64,000 bases of DNA from Epinephelus fuscoguttatus (Eukaryota > Chordata > Actinopteri > Perciformes > Serranidae), in assembly GCF_011397635.1 (NCBI RefSeq), contig NC_064752.1:4918607-4982606 (forward strand). Reading direction: 5' to 3'. Position 1 is the stretch's first letter; every line of letters begins with the position of its first letter. A model generated the notes under the pieces. That model was not told where the DNA came from. It did not search any database and saw nothing but the letters and a program-made list of their open reading frames with translations. Below, piece by piece: positions 44,601 through 58,460 of this stretch. The position numbers and the translations under genes were made by a program.

Positions 44601-46446
44601 ATGTGTTCAGTCGAGTCTTTGAGAGAGTTTGTCAACCAGCGACTAACTGCTGCTGCTGAAGAAATATTGGGAGTTTTTCAAAGAAGCATCGTCGAGTACG
44701 AGGAAGAGATCGATCGTCAGCGCAGACTGTTGGATATGGTTTTGAAGCCTGAAATCAAGTTACACAGGACAGGTGTGTGAAAGCTAATTGAAGTAATTTA
44801 CTGGCATGTGTGTATATTTGCTGTAGCATGACATTAGTATGCTGTTGGTGTTGTTGTGTGTCCCTCCAGAGCTCCCACAGCAACATGTGTGTAAGGAGGA
44901 GGAGGTTGTCCCTGAGCAGCAGCTCTGTATTGAGGAGAGGAAGTCCAGTGTGGAGCAAGAGGAGCCAGAGGCTCCAGAGATTAAAGAGGAAGAGGAGGAA
45001 GTGTGCAGCAGTCAGGAGGGAGAGCAGCTTGTAGTGAAGCAGGAGACTGATGGCTTTATGTTGACTCCTGCTGATGAGGAAAGTGAGCAGAATGAAGATC
45101 AGACTCTGGACTTCATTCATGATGACACTCAAAGTGCAGCAGAGAAAGAGTCTGTATTTAAAATGCCAGTTATAAGCTCTGTGATATCAGAAGCAACCAG
45201 TGAGCACCAGCTGCTCTGTCACAACTCTGATGTAGCTGAGAGGCAAGATGAGGAAGAATACCAGCATGGAGACTCAGGATCAACTAGAAACACAGAGCTT
45301 CAAGCAGAGAAAAGACATCATGAAAGTGAAATGAACAGTAACAGTCCACACACCTCTGCTGTGATAAACTTAAATACAGGTAAAAAGCCTTTAAAATGTG
45401 ACATCTGTGGGAAAGTTTTTGAGTACAAGTCAAAATTGCAGAGACACCTGAACAGCCACACAGATGAAAAGCTGTTTTCTTGCAAAACATGTGGGAAAAG
45501 ATTCAGCATCAAGTCAGTATTGAAACGGCATTGTAGAATCCACACTGGTGAGAAGAATCCACATACTTGTAAAGTGTGTGGGAGAGCTTTCACACGTAAT
45601 TGTCACTTATTAGTCCACATGAGGACTCACACAGGTGAGAAGCCGTTTGCTTGTAAAGTCTGTGGGAGAGGTTTCGTACGTAATGATTACTTGTTAGTCC
45701 ACATGAGGACTCACACAGGTGAGAAGCCGTATACTTGTAAAGTATGTGGGAGAGCTTTCGGACGTAATGGTGACTTGGTAGTCCACATGAGGACTCACAC
45801 AGGTGAGAAGCCGTATACTTGTAAAGTATGTGGGAGAGGTTTTGGACGTAATGGTGACTTGTTAGTCCACATTAGAACCCACACAGATGAGAGGCCGTGC
45901 CTTTGCAAGATCTGCGGGAAAAGATTCAGGAATGTGTCCGCATTGACAAAGCACATGAGAATCCACACAGGTGAGAAGCCATTTACATGCAAAACGTGTG
46001 GGAGAGGTTTTACAGTGAAACGTTGCCTGACTATCCACATGAGAAACCACACAGGTGAGAAGCCCTACCTTTGCAAGACCTGCGGGAAAAGATTCAAAGA
46101 CGCATCAGTATTGAAAAGGCATTGTGGAATCCACACAGGTGAGAAGCCACATATTTGTAAAGTATGTGGGAGAGCTTTCAGACGTAATGGTGTCTTGTTA
46201 GTCCACATGAGGACTCATTCAGGTGAGATGCCGTATACTTGCAAAACATGTGGGAAACACTTCAGATCTAGGAGTAACTTGACAGTCCACATGAGAACAC
46301 ACACAGGTGTAAAGGTGCGTGACTTGAGCACAGAGGTTCCAGTTGAAGTCACACATATACAGGAGAGAGACTGTTTACATGCAAAACATGTGGCAGAGCT
46401 TTCAGAGGCCTGTTCCATAAAGCATGCTAAGAAAAGTGGGGAGTGA
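44601..46446 (+). CDS. ZNF-B: C2H2 zinc-finger protein, 11 fingers
   Basis: Exons 44601-44772 and 44870-46446 give 582 residues. The N-terminus differs from ZNF-A at two sites (MCSVESLREFVNQRL). The acidic linker carries SVISEATSEHQLL, a three-residue insertion relative to ZNF-A. Eleven C2H2 fingers follow, from CDICGKVF to CKTCGKHF. The linker before finger 3 reads TGEKNPHTC, one residue longer than canonical, and two linkers read TDEK or TDER; longer linkers usually alter how neighbouring fingers sit on DNA (family knowledge). The conserved tail ends in HAKKSGE. The open frame is uninterrupted, so it looks functional. Confidence 0.9.
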
Positions 46447-47083
46447 AGTCCAAATCCTGAATTTTAATTGAAATTGCAGGTCTGGAAAAGTTAAACTAGT
46501 GAGATAAAGAACAAAAGGAGGAGACTGCTTTAAAGTCTGAATGAATTTTATACTTGCAAGAGTCATGGAAAACCTGGAAAAGTCATGAAATTAGTCAAAA
46601 TCATTATAAGTCACAGAACTTGTTTGTGTATAGTGAAATTATTAGAATCATCTTCAGTGGATAACCCTCCATATAATGTAACATAATGGCAAATTCATTT
46701 TCTGCAGCTGGTGTCTTAATGTAGCTTTAATATGCGTCGATGTGTGACAATGTTTGTTTACCATCAGGTGTGTTTTGTCATATTCTCCCTCAGTTTGTCT
46801 CTCCCTTCCTGTGTGCCAATTATGTTTACATAGAGTTTGAATCTGATGTTTGAAAAACGGCGGGCAAGTGGGGAAAGAAAAAGAAAATTCTTCATGATGA
46901 GTCCTTGAAAAGTCATGAAAACGTTTGGAAATATTGTCCATGAAAATGTGAGCGGAACCTGTAGTTAAAAGTATGAGTGATTTTGCAGTGAGCACAGTAA
47001 TAAACTGATCCCAGAAGATTTGTCCTGTTGCTGTGATCTTTTGTCAGGGTGTCTACAGGTCCTTTGAAATGTCTTAGATTAAC
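46447..47083 (+). other. ZNF-B 3' UTR and flank
   Basis: It is the counterpart of 39908-40542 with AATAAA at 46999-47004, and joins LINE-C at the same base pattern (ATGTCTTAG then ATTAACGAGC) as LINE-B joins the ZNF-A flank. Confidence 0.7.
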
Positions 47084-50000
47084 GAGCAAGTCATAGAGGA
47101 ATTTATTGTGGATAAAAGCTGAGTATGTATGAATGATGGGAGAGGTACCAGGTGTAATAGTGTGCAAAACACAGAAAGTGTAATTGATTTAACATTTGTA
47201 TCAGAAGAAGTCCCTGGTGTTACCACATGGAAGGTGTTAAGTAAATCAACAATAGGTCGTGATCATTACCCTGTAATAATTAAGACTGGAGTAGAAGTTC
47301 ACTAAGATGAGGATCTAAGACTACCAAGATGTAAATTAGATAAAGCAAATTGTGAGGTGTATCAAAAGCTATGTAAGGATAAATGTGAGCTGTTAAACAA
47401 AGAAGATTTCTCAGATGGGGATGAATTCAATAACAAGCTGGTAGCAGTCATAGTACAAGCAGCAGAGGAAAGTATACCAAGGGGTGCTGGGAGCAGAGGT
47501 AAAAAGACTGTGCCATGGTGGGATGCAAACTGTAGGGCGGCTGTTAAAAGAAGAAACAGGGCTTTCAGGCAGTTAAAAAAGCATCACTCACTGGAAACTC
47601 TAAATAACTATAAAAGGTTCCAGGCGGTTGTCCGGAGGACCATAAGAGCAACTGAACATGAATACTGGAGGTAATATTGTAACAAAATTGTAAGAGAGAC
47701 ATCATCATCTGATGTATGGGGGATGCTTAGACGAATGAGTGGAATCAAGAGCCATTATACAATTCCAGTATTAAAAGTGAACTTTTGGCAGAAACATTAG
47801 TTAAAGTACACAATTCAGATAATTTATCAGTCAGAGTCAGACAGTGCAGGGACAACACTCTTGCCATCAGTCCAGATGTGAATGTACAGAGAATCACCCC
47901 AATAGGTGATTTAGATGTACCCTTTAATTTATTTGAGTTAAGGAGGGCACTCTTAAAGGCACAGCAATCATCTCCAGGAAAGGATAGTATCTGTTATAGT
48001 ATGCTAGCCCACATGGAAGATAGTGCACTTCAAGTAGTCTTAAGACTATTCAACAGGGTCTGGCAAACTGGCAAAATACCAGTAGCATGGAAACAAGTGA
48101 CCATAGTGCCAATAGTAAAGCCTGGGAAAGATCCATCAGACCCATCAAGTTACAGACCAATAGCACTCACATCACAGTTAGGGAAAACTATGGAGCGTAT
48201 GGTGACAGGCAGACTAACTTTCTTTGTTGAAAGTAAAAATTTGTATTCAGCATATCAAAGTGGGTTTGGTAAAGGGAGGAGCACCATGGATTCAATATTA
48301 TGCCTGGAGTCAGAAATCAAAAAAGCTCAAACAAATGGGGAGATGGTGATAGCTGTCTTTTTTGATGTTGAAAAAGCATACGACATGTTGTGGAAGGAGG
48401 GACTGCTGATCAAGTTAAGTAAATAAGGTGTGGGTGGTAGGCTCTATAACTGGGTGATGGACTTCTTATTAGACAGGATAATAGAGGTCAGGGTGGGTAC
48501 AGAGTACTCAAAGTTATATAAAGTTGAAAATGGAACCCCTCAAGGCAGTGTTTGCAGTCCACTACTATTCAATATAATGATTAATGACATCTTTGAAAAA
48601 GTTGAAAGAAATGTAGGGAAGTCCTTATATGCAGACGACGGGGCCTTATGGATAAGAGGACGAAATTTAACATTTATCCAGAAAAAAAAAAAAAAAAAAT
48701 ACAGACAGCAATTATGGCAGTGGAGCAGTGGGTAAATGACTGGGGCTTTACGATGTCTGCTGCAAAGACACAGGTGATATGCTTTTCCAGACGACATAAA
48801 GACGTGACTGTAAAATGATATGGTCAAACACTCGAGCAGGTCAAGGTAGTTCACTTCCTAGGGGTGATATTTGATGAAAAGCCGACCTGGAAACAGCATA
48901 TTAACAAAGTCACAGAGAAATGTAAGAAGGCTAATAACCTCTTAAGATGTCTGTCAGGAAGGGACTGGGGAGCTACCAGAACAGCACTATTAAAAGTATA
49001 TAAAGCATTAATGAGATCAGTATTGGACTATGGATGTATAGCATATATGTCAGCAGCAGACAACCACCTGAATAGAGTGGAGGTGGAGCATGGCTGCATG
49101 GCAGCCACTGTGGAGCCTTTAGAACCTCCCCAGTGGCTGCCATGCAAGTGGAGATAGGAGAACAACCATTAAGAAGAATAAGAAGATCTGCAATAATGTT
49201 AACATATTGGGTCGATCTTCAGGGACACTGTAGCTCACACCCTGCTAAAGCAATCTTAGAGGATCCTTGGGAACACAATGAAAGTAGGTGTTTCAGTTTC
49301 AGATGGGTAGGAAATGCTAAAGCAGAGAGCCTTGGTCTGTGCAACATAGCATATAGCCCAACAGTCCCATATCCAGACATCCCTCCATGGTTATTTGTGA
49401 CTCCTGCTGTTGATTTGAATATATGACAAGAGCTGAAAAGGAATTCAAAGCAAACACAGGCTGAGAGGATTGTAGATGTGTACATAGAACAGCATTTTAA
49501 TGATAAAACTAGGATTTTAACTGACGGCTCAAAAGACCCTGAGACCGGAGGGACAGCAGCTGCCATCTACATTCCAACATGTAAAATAACCATTAAGAAA
49601 AGAACCCCTGATCATCTTTCAGTATATACAGTTGAGCTCCTAGCTATTATGACAGTGATGCAGTGGACAGAGGAAAACAACATTAGAAAAGCAGTCATCG
49701 CATCAGATAGCTGGGCAGCACTCACTAGCATTGAATCCGTTAAGTCCTGCAGGCTAGATCTGGTTTTCAAATTCATCACTTCATTTACAGAATGTTCAAT
49801 AAGGGCATGACTGTCTGCTTTGTTTGGGTTCCTGCTCATGCAGGAGTAGAGGGAAACGAGGATGCAGATATTTTGGCAAAGAAAGCACTTAAATCAACAG
49901 CAGTCAATATGGAAGTTCTTTTAAGTAAAGCTGAAGGCAAAACATTTATCAAAAACAGATGCGCAAAAATATGGCAGGAGTACTGGGAACTGAATGAAAG

Positions 50001-50699
50001 TGGGAGGCATTTGTTCAACATCCAAAAACACGTTGGTTTGGGAAGAAGGCTGAGCGGGAGCCGGAAAGAGGAGACAGTCATTAGCTGTCTAAGGATAGGG
50101 CACACTGGGCTTAACCAGTCACTGTGGAGGACAGGGAGACATTGAACTGGTCTCTGCACAAAATGTAGTTGTCCAGAAACTGTGCAACATGTGTTGCTTG
50201 AGTGCAGGGTTATTTGGAGGAGAGGAAGAAACTGGCAGCAACACTGGAAGAAGCTGAGCTTAAACTCAGCATAGGAAACCTCACTGGGGCAGAAGCAGAG
50301 GGCAAAACATCTAAGCATCGAATGAAATACCTAAGGGACACTGGATTAATGAAGAGGATATCGAACTTTGTGTTAAATACGTGATTCGGACACTGTTGTT
50401 GATTGAACAACCATGCTTTAATCCAACCACTTCCGTATATACTTTTACGTCATCACGTCATACTCAGATGCTTATACAGAATATATCACATCCCTCTTCT
50501 TAAGATTTTTTTTTCCTTTTTCAACACTCAAGTACCACAACACTTCTTCTAAACCTGTCTTTCAAACAGTTTCAGAACTAGAAGTAAACTAAAAAAAAGT
50601 AACTTCTTGTACTGTATTCTACCTCGTACCTTACAGCACAATATATACTTCAGTATATCCTTCTCTTGCAAACATAAATTAATAAATATTTTACCTCAC

Positions 50700-51010
50700 C
50701 CCTTGAACTTATAACATGTGTGACCTTGTTTCAAACTCTGCGATACTGTTTGCATGTTTCGTCTCTGTATCTAGCTGGAATCTTGACTTGTCTCCCAGAC
50801 CGTGTGTGACACAACTGTGACTGCTCTGGCACTGCATCAGTGTCAGCCTCCTGAGTGGCCTCCGTGTCTTTGCAGTCTGCATCACTGTTGCTGTCACTAG
50901 TTTCAATGTCTGTATGGGTGGAAATGTCCTGTGCATCTGTAGGTGGAAACACCCTCTCGCCAGTCTTCAGTAGATGTTTCCTGTTCCTCCTGTAGACTGT
51001 TCATCTGACA
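50700..51010 (-). pseudogene. C-terminal remnant of Gypsy polyprotein
   Basis: A frame with RKHLLKTGERVFPPTDAQ-type residues continues into an acidic, Ser/Thr-rich part and ends near SGRQVKIPARYRDET. Text of the form TRSGR-V--P-RY is typical of the extreme C-terminus of Gypsy-type integrases. The integrase core itself has been deleted between this remnant and the reverse transcriptase. Confidence 0.6.
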
Positions 51011-51026
51011 TATGAACTATGAAGGA

Positions 51027-51970
51027 TCATGGTTGCTGATGAATGAATTTTTCAAGATACTGTATCATGCCCATGAACCTTAGTAGTTCGTGTTTATCTT
51101 CTGGTGGTGGTAGCTGTACCACAGCTCTGACCTTTTCATCATCTGGTTTTAGCCCAGCAGCACTGAGTACATGACCTATGTACTTGATCTCTGTTGTTCT
51201 GATCTTGCATTTATTTCTGTTCAGCTTCAGGTTGTACTCATGTGCTCGCTCCAGGAGCTTCCTCAGCCTTTGATCATGTTCCTCAATGGTGTCGCCCCAT
51301 TCCAGCAGATCATTGATGATGTTGACTACCCTGTCCAGGCCTTCAATCATTTGTGCTACAGATCTTTGGAATACCTCAGATGCAGGAGAAATCCCAAAGA
51401 GTAGACGCAGGAAGCGATATCTCCCTATAGGTGTGTTGAAAGTACATAATTTGGAACTTTCCTCATCCTGATCTGCCAGAATCCTTGACTGGCATCAAGT
51501 ACTGAAAAGTATTTCGCATTGGGCATGTGGGAGGCCACCTCTTCAACTGTGAGCAATGGATAGTGCTCTCTTTTGATGGCTTGGTTTAGATCTTGTGGAT
51601 CCATGCATATCCTTGTCTTTTTCTCTGTGACCACTGGAACCATGCTATTGACCCAATCAGTCGGTTCTGTTTACCTTGTTATGACTCCCATCTGTTCCAG
51701 GAGCTCCTCTACTACTTTATCCCTGAGAGCCACAGGAATTTTTCTTGGGGCGTGCATGACTGGTGGAATATCTGTATCAATCTGAATATGGTGTTTTCCT
51801 GGTAAACATCCTAATCCAGAAAACAGGTCATCAAAGTCTTTGAGAATGTCATTTTAATTTTCAACAGCATAGACTCGCTTCACCAGGCCAAGCTTAATGC
51901 AAGATGATTTGCCCACTATCGCTGGAACCTATTGCTGCACTATCTCAAACTCTATTTTGTGCTTTTGATC
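51027..51970 (-). pseudogene. Gypsy reverse transcriptase
   Basis: Minus-strand blocks: MVPVVTEKKTRICMDPQDLN (near 51640), REHYPLLTVEEV, FSVLDASQGFWQI (near 51500), and the palm motif region NIINDLLEWG (near 51310) in place of the usual I/V-DD. Downstream, NRNKCKIRTTEIKYIGHVLS is the typical RT connection. Stops and frameshifts occur at about 51660, 51425 and 51030. The first active-site Asp reads Asn, so the enzyme is dead. Confidence 0.8.
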
Positions 51971-51972
51971 TA

Positions 51973-53550
51973 CAGTGGTGGAAAAAAGTTTACGGACACC
52001 CTTAAAATTTTACACAATCTCAAATATTATCATGAAATATTTGTGGAAAAATCTTTTTTGTGTTTCAAAAGGTGTGGCTGCATTAGACAGATACAAACAA
52101 ATACAAATTATATTTTTTTGTTTATTGTTTACAAGAAAAACTAACAAAACTAAATTCTTGACAGTTTCAATATGTCAGTTCTCAACATTGTCGGTATCAA
52201 AGTCAACAAATAACAGAGAATGTGTTCAAAACTGAACAAAAAATAAATAAACCATCACATCATCAAATTAATATTTAGTAGTCCTGCCACTGGCACGTAG
52301 TAGAGCTCTAATCCTGGCTGGCATGTTCCCCAAGAGCCTTTCACGCTGTTGAGGGGTAATCTTGTCCCATTCTTCTTGAATTACTGCTTTTAATTCTTCT
52401 AAATTCTTTGGTTTATGCTTTGAAACAGACCTTTTGATAATCCACCACAGATTTTCAATGGGGCTCATGTCCGGGGATTGAGCTGGCCACTCTAAGACCT
52501 GGATACTGTGCTCCTGCAGCCAAGTTCTACTGGCCTTGGATGTGTGGCAAAGGGCATTATCTTGTTGAAACATCCAGTTTTTACCTCAACGGAACAGTGC
52601 ACGCGCAGAAGGGAGCATGTGGGTTTCGAGAATGGTACAATACTTGGTAGAGTTCAATGTGCCATCACAGACAGTGAGATGACCAACACCAGCAGCACTC
52701 ATGCATCCCCAAACCATGATACTGCCTCCACCATGCTTGACAGTAGGTACTGTACATGCTGGAGATAATGCTTCGCCTGGCCTTCTGCGTACCCTCACAT
52801 TAGTAGGAGGAAGATAAAGCTGGAAACTGGACTCATTTGACCACAGTTCTTGTGTGCCTGGGCCCAACGACACCAGGCTAACCTCTGTCTCTCATTGATC
52901 AGGGGCTTCTTGATAGCCTTGTAGGACCTTAAGCCATGATCTAAAAGTCGGCCACGTACAGTGCGGGTGGAACACTGGACACCAGTTTGGTTTGACCGCT
53001 GCTGAAGCTCCTGTGATGTCATTCGGCGGTTTTGCCTGCACATGCGGATCAGGATGCGGTCATTTCTTGCTGAAGAAACCCTTGGACGCCCAGATCTTGG
53101 TTCGTCTGTATTTCTGCGGAGTGTATCCAACTGCTGAAGGACTGCATCTGCACTTCCTGGCTATCTGGCGGCAGCTGTACCCTTCCTGGCTGAGAATCTT
53201 TATCTTCAGGTGTGTTTCCTGCATTAGGTTCCTTGTTTTAGCCATTTTTGTGTCTGAAGAACTTTCAAATGTGCTGGCTTTATGTAGACACGAAGCTTGG
53301 CAACAAAAATTGTAGCTTTTAATAAAAAGAACGACCTTCATCACTGGTACCAAAATGACCCAATACTCAAAATTTCTTATGTATTTTTATGGAACCAATC
53401 AATTTTAAGTTTTTAATGGCTTTTTTAGGATTTATTTAGTATTTTGGCTGTGACTGTACTAAAAGAAATTGCACTTGAAGACCTAAGAGTGATTCTTAAT
53501 GCAATATTTCACAAATGCATGGGGTGTCCGAAAACTTTTTTCCACCACTG
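51973..53550 (-). mobile_element. Tc1-like transposon inserted in the Gypsy element
   Basis: The ends CAGTGGTGGAAAAAAGTTTA (left) and ACTTTTTTCCACCACTG (right) are inverted repeats, each flanked by the TA target (51971-51972 and 53551-53552). At 1578 bp it has the usual Tc1 length. It lies between the protease and reverse transcriptase of the Gypsy element, in the same orientation. Confidence 0.95.
52268..53240 (-). pseudogene. Tc1 transposase, frameshifted
   Basis: On the minus strand: MAKTRNLMQETHLKIKIL and GYSCRQIARKCRCS (paired-like helix-turn-helix), a frameshift near 53130, then RSGRPRVSSARNDR (GRPR AT-hook-like linker), then LWSNESSFQL, where the first catalytic Asp of the DDE triad reads Asn, then FQQDNALCH (second Asp) and SPIENLWW (Glu). 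A second frame break lies near 52585-52590. With both frame breaks and the Asn it cannot be active. Confidence 0.88.
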
Positions 53551-54596
53551 TATGTGCAGACAGGTGAGTGTTTTTTTTTCCCCAATGGCGCCGTCTTGTG
53601 GCCAAAATATGCAACAAGCTTGCAGGTGGATTTTCTCAGTTTACCTCTGACATCCAGTGAGTTAAATGTTTCCGCTGACATTACATTGCACCTTGCACCA
53701 GTGTCAGCCTTGACTGTCACATTCCTCCTGTTTATTATCAGATCCTGAGTCCAGTCGTCTTCATTTTCAACATTTTTAATGCACATTTCATGTTCCGCTT
53801 CAACTGTGCCAATGAACATATCACTGCTGCCCTCACTCTGTTCCACAGCATGCATCTTCCTTGTGTGGCCCTGAGATTTGCACATCTTTGCAAAATGATT
53901 TCTTTTGTGGCATAACTTGCAGGTCTGACCGAAAGCTGGACATTTTCTGTCTGCATACTGATAACCACATCTGTTGCTGTTGATTTCTTTTTGATCATCC
54001 AGGGGAGCTGGCTGTGTCTTTCTTTTATCACCTCTGTCTCTCTGGGCAGTTTTCACAGTTTTTACTTTGTGTACTTCAATTTCTTCATTGAGCACTTTAA
54101 CCTGACTTGACATGATCTCACTGGCAATACATCAATTGCTTTTTCCAAGGTGAGATCCGCCTCTCTCAATAGCCTTCCTCTCACTTGATCATTTCTTATG
54201 TCACATACAAAACTGTCAGGGATTAATGAGTCATGCAGTTGTCCGAACTCACAGTCACTTGCCTTGTTCTTCAAATCTGTCACATAGGCACCTATGCTCT
54301 CTGTCGGTCCTTGAGCCCTCGTGAAGAACATGTGTCGGATGTACAGTAGGTTTTTTCTTGGTTCGCAGTACTCTTGGAACTTTTTCTTCAACACTTCAAT
54401 TTTATCTTTCTCATCATCTCCGAAGACAAACGTGTTGAAAACCTTTAATGCCTCTTCCCCCGCCACATGCAGAAACGTCCGCCTTGTCTACTCCGCTGGT
54501 GGTGCTAAACAGCTCGAACTTCTGGATCCATATTTTGCAGTTCTCCGCAAGATTACTTTGTAGGCTCAAACTTGACGGTGGCTGTAACTGAGACAT
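53551..54596 (-). pseudogene. Gypsy Gag and protease
   Basis: Three frames need joining: one from 54596 (MSQLQPPSSLSLQ), one from 54466 and one from 54113. The capsid-like part has YIRHMFFTRAQGPTES and YVTDLKNKASDCEF. The nucleocapsid knuckle is CKLCHKRNHFAKMC. The retropepsin site reads VKADTGARCNVM. The Tc1 insertion follows directly after the protease (end of homology near 53553). Confidence 0.82.
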
Positions 54597-55011
54597 CTCA
54601 GACGTCTCTTGCTCTTCTCTCTTTCGTTATCAGTTTATCTTTGTCTTTCGTTTTTATTCTGACACCATGTTGACTGAACCACGCTTTAATCCAACCACTT
54701 CCGTATGTACATTTACGTCATCACGTCATACTCATAGACGCTTATACAGACTATATCACACTTTGTATTTCTCTTTACCTTTTTCGTTTGTTTTGTTTTC
54801 ACTGCCACGCGCCTGTTCCACACTCCAGCCCGGTAGGTGGCGGTAATGCACCTGATAAGCTGATCAAATCGGAAGAAGAAGAAGAAGAAGAAGAAGAAGC
54901 AAACAAAACAAAGGCGGCAGTCGCGTTTCTCAAATGACTGAGTTAACTTCGGGAGGTTATTCTGTGAGTTAAACCTCGAGCCACATTTACTGTAGCCTAC
55001 ATTAGACAACA

Positions 55012-56685
55012 ATGTGTTCAGCTGAGTCTTTGAGAGAGTTTGTCAACGAGCGACTAACTGCTGCTGCTGAAGAAATATTGGGAGTTTTTCAAAGAAGCAT
55101 CGTCGAGTACGAGGAAGAGATCGATCGTCAGCGCAGACTGTTGGATATGGTTTTGAAGCCTGAAATCAAGTTACACAGGACAGGTGTGTGAAAGCTAATT
55201 GAAGTAATTTACTGGCATGTGTGCATATTTGCTGTAGCATGAGATTAGTATGCTGTTGGTGTTGTTGTGTGTCCCTCCAGAGCTCCCACAGCAACATGTG
55301 TGTAAGGAGGAGGAGGTTGTCCCTGAGCAGCAGCTGTGTATTGAGGAGAGGAAGTCCAGTGTGGAGCAAGAGGAGCCAGAGGCTCCAGAGATTAAAGAGG
55401 AAGAGGAGGAAGTGTGCAGCAGTCAGGAGGAGAGCAGCTTGTAGTGAAGCAGGAGACTGATGGCTTTATGTTGACTCCTGCTGATGAGGAAAGTGAGCAG
55501 AGTGAAGATCAGACTCTGGACTTCATTCATGATGACACTCAAAGTGCAGCAGAGAAAGAGTCTGTATTTAAAATGCCAGTTATAAGCTCTGTGATATCAG
55601 AAGCAACCAGTGAGCACCAGCTGCTCTGTCACAACTCTGATGTAGCTGAGAGGCAAGATGAGGAAGAATACCAGCATGGAGACTCAGGATCAACTAGAAA
55701 CACAGAGCTTCAAGCAGAGAAAAGACATCATGAAAGTGAAATGAACAGTAACAGTCCACACACCTCTGCTGTGATAAACTTAAATACAGGTAAAAAGCCT
55801 TTAAAATGTGACATATGTGGGAAAGTTTTTGAGTGCAAGTCAAAATTGCAGAGACACCTGAACAGCCACACAGGTGAGAAGCTGTTTTCTTGCAAAACAT
55901 GTGGGAAAAGATTCAGTGACACATCAGCATTGAGCGCTCATATAAGAACTCACACAGGTGAGAAGCCGTTCCTTTGCAAGACCTGCGGGAAAAGATTCAA
56001 TGAGAAGTCAGTATTGAAAAGGCATTGTAGAATCCACACAGGTGAGAAGCCACATACTTGTGACGTATGTGGGAGAGCTTTCGGACATAATGGTCACTTG
56101 TTAGTCCACATGAGGACTCACACAGGTGAGAAGCCGTATACTTGTAACGTATGTGGGAGAGCTTTCGGACGTAATAGTATCTTGTTAGTCCACATGAGGA
56201 CTCACACAGGTGAGAAGCCGTATACTTGTAACGTATGTGGGAGAGCTTTCAGACACGATGGTCACTTGTTAGTCCACATGAGGACTCACACAGGTGAGAA
56301 GCCGTATACTTGTAACATATGTGGGAGAGCTTTCAGACGTAATGGTCACTTGTTAGTCCACATTAGGAGTCATTCTGGGGAGAAGCCATATACCTGTAAA
56401 GTATGTGGGAGAGCTTTCGTACGTAATGGTGTCTTGTCAGTCCACATGAGGACTCACACAGGTGAGAAGCCGTATACTTGCAAAACATGTGGGAAACACT
56501 TCAGATCTATCAGTAACTTGACAGTCCACATGAGGAGGCACACAGGTGTAAAGGTGCATGACTTGAGCACAGAGGTTCCAGTTGAAGTCACACATATACA
56601 GGAGAGAGACGGTTTACATGCAAAACATGTGGCAGAGCTTTCAGAGGCCTGTTCCATAAAGCATGCTAAGAAAAGTGGGGAGTGA
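55012..56685 (+). pseudogene. ZNF-C: 9-finger gene with a one-base frameshift
   Basis: Exon 1 (55012-55183) is intact. Exon 2 begins at 55281, but near 55430 the run GGAGGGAGAGCAG of the other copies reads GGAGGAGAGCAG. The frame then stops at 55442-55444 after EESSL. Reading resumes in the downstream frame (open from 55414 to 56685) with GEQLVVKQETDGF and nine fingers, CDICGKVF to CKTCGKHF. Apart from this single base the gene resembles ZNF-A, -B and -D, with no further stops. It is either a recent pseudogene or a sequence error; it could also start internally and make a finger-only protein. Confidence 0.85.

Positions 56686-58460
<1,775 letters not shown>

Larger units (their letters stand above)
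50371..54760 (-). mobile_element. Ty3/Gypsy LTR retrotransposon, decayed
   Basis: CTTTG is duplicated on both sides (50366-50370 and 54761-54765), interrupting the LINE-C 3' UTR. The LTRs are very short: 54668-54760 (TGTTGACTG...ATCACA on the plus strand) and its partner at 50397-50490. The partner is followed to the left by 26 further bases (50371-50396) not found in the other LTR. On the minus strand the order is gag, protease, [Tc1 insertion], reverse transcriptase, then a short C-terminal remnant; most of RNase H and the integrase are missing. Confidence 0.85.
47084..54899 (+). mobile_element. LINE-C: duplicate of LINE-B, split by a Gypsy element
   Basis: The LINE occupies 47084-50370 and resumes 54766-54899 with its (GAA)n tail; 50371-54760 is the LTR retrotransposon. 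RT lies at 47785-48426 and 48430-48735, where a poly-A run (48683-48700) interrupts; thumb 48864-49157; RNase H 49478-49900 with ILTDGSKD, YTVELLAIM, IASDSWAAL and FVWVPAHAGVEGNED; zinc motif near 50160. It keeps the block GFGKGRSTMDS (near 48268) that LINE-B lost, but lacks about 30 bases near 47773. Confidence 0.88.

Noticed and set aside
51027-54596. Retroviral env or an endogenous retrovirus
   Set aside because: Only gag, protease and RT fragments of a Ty3/Gypsy type are present; there is no envelope-like frame.
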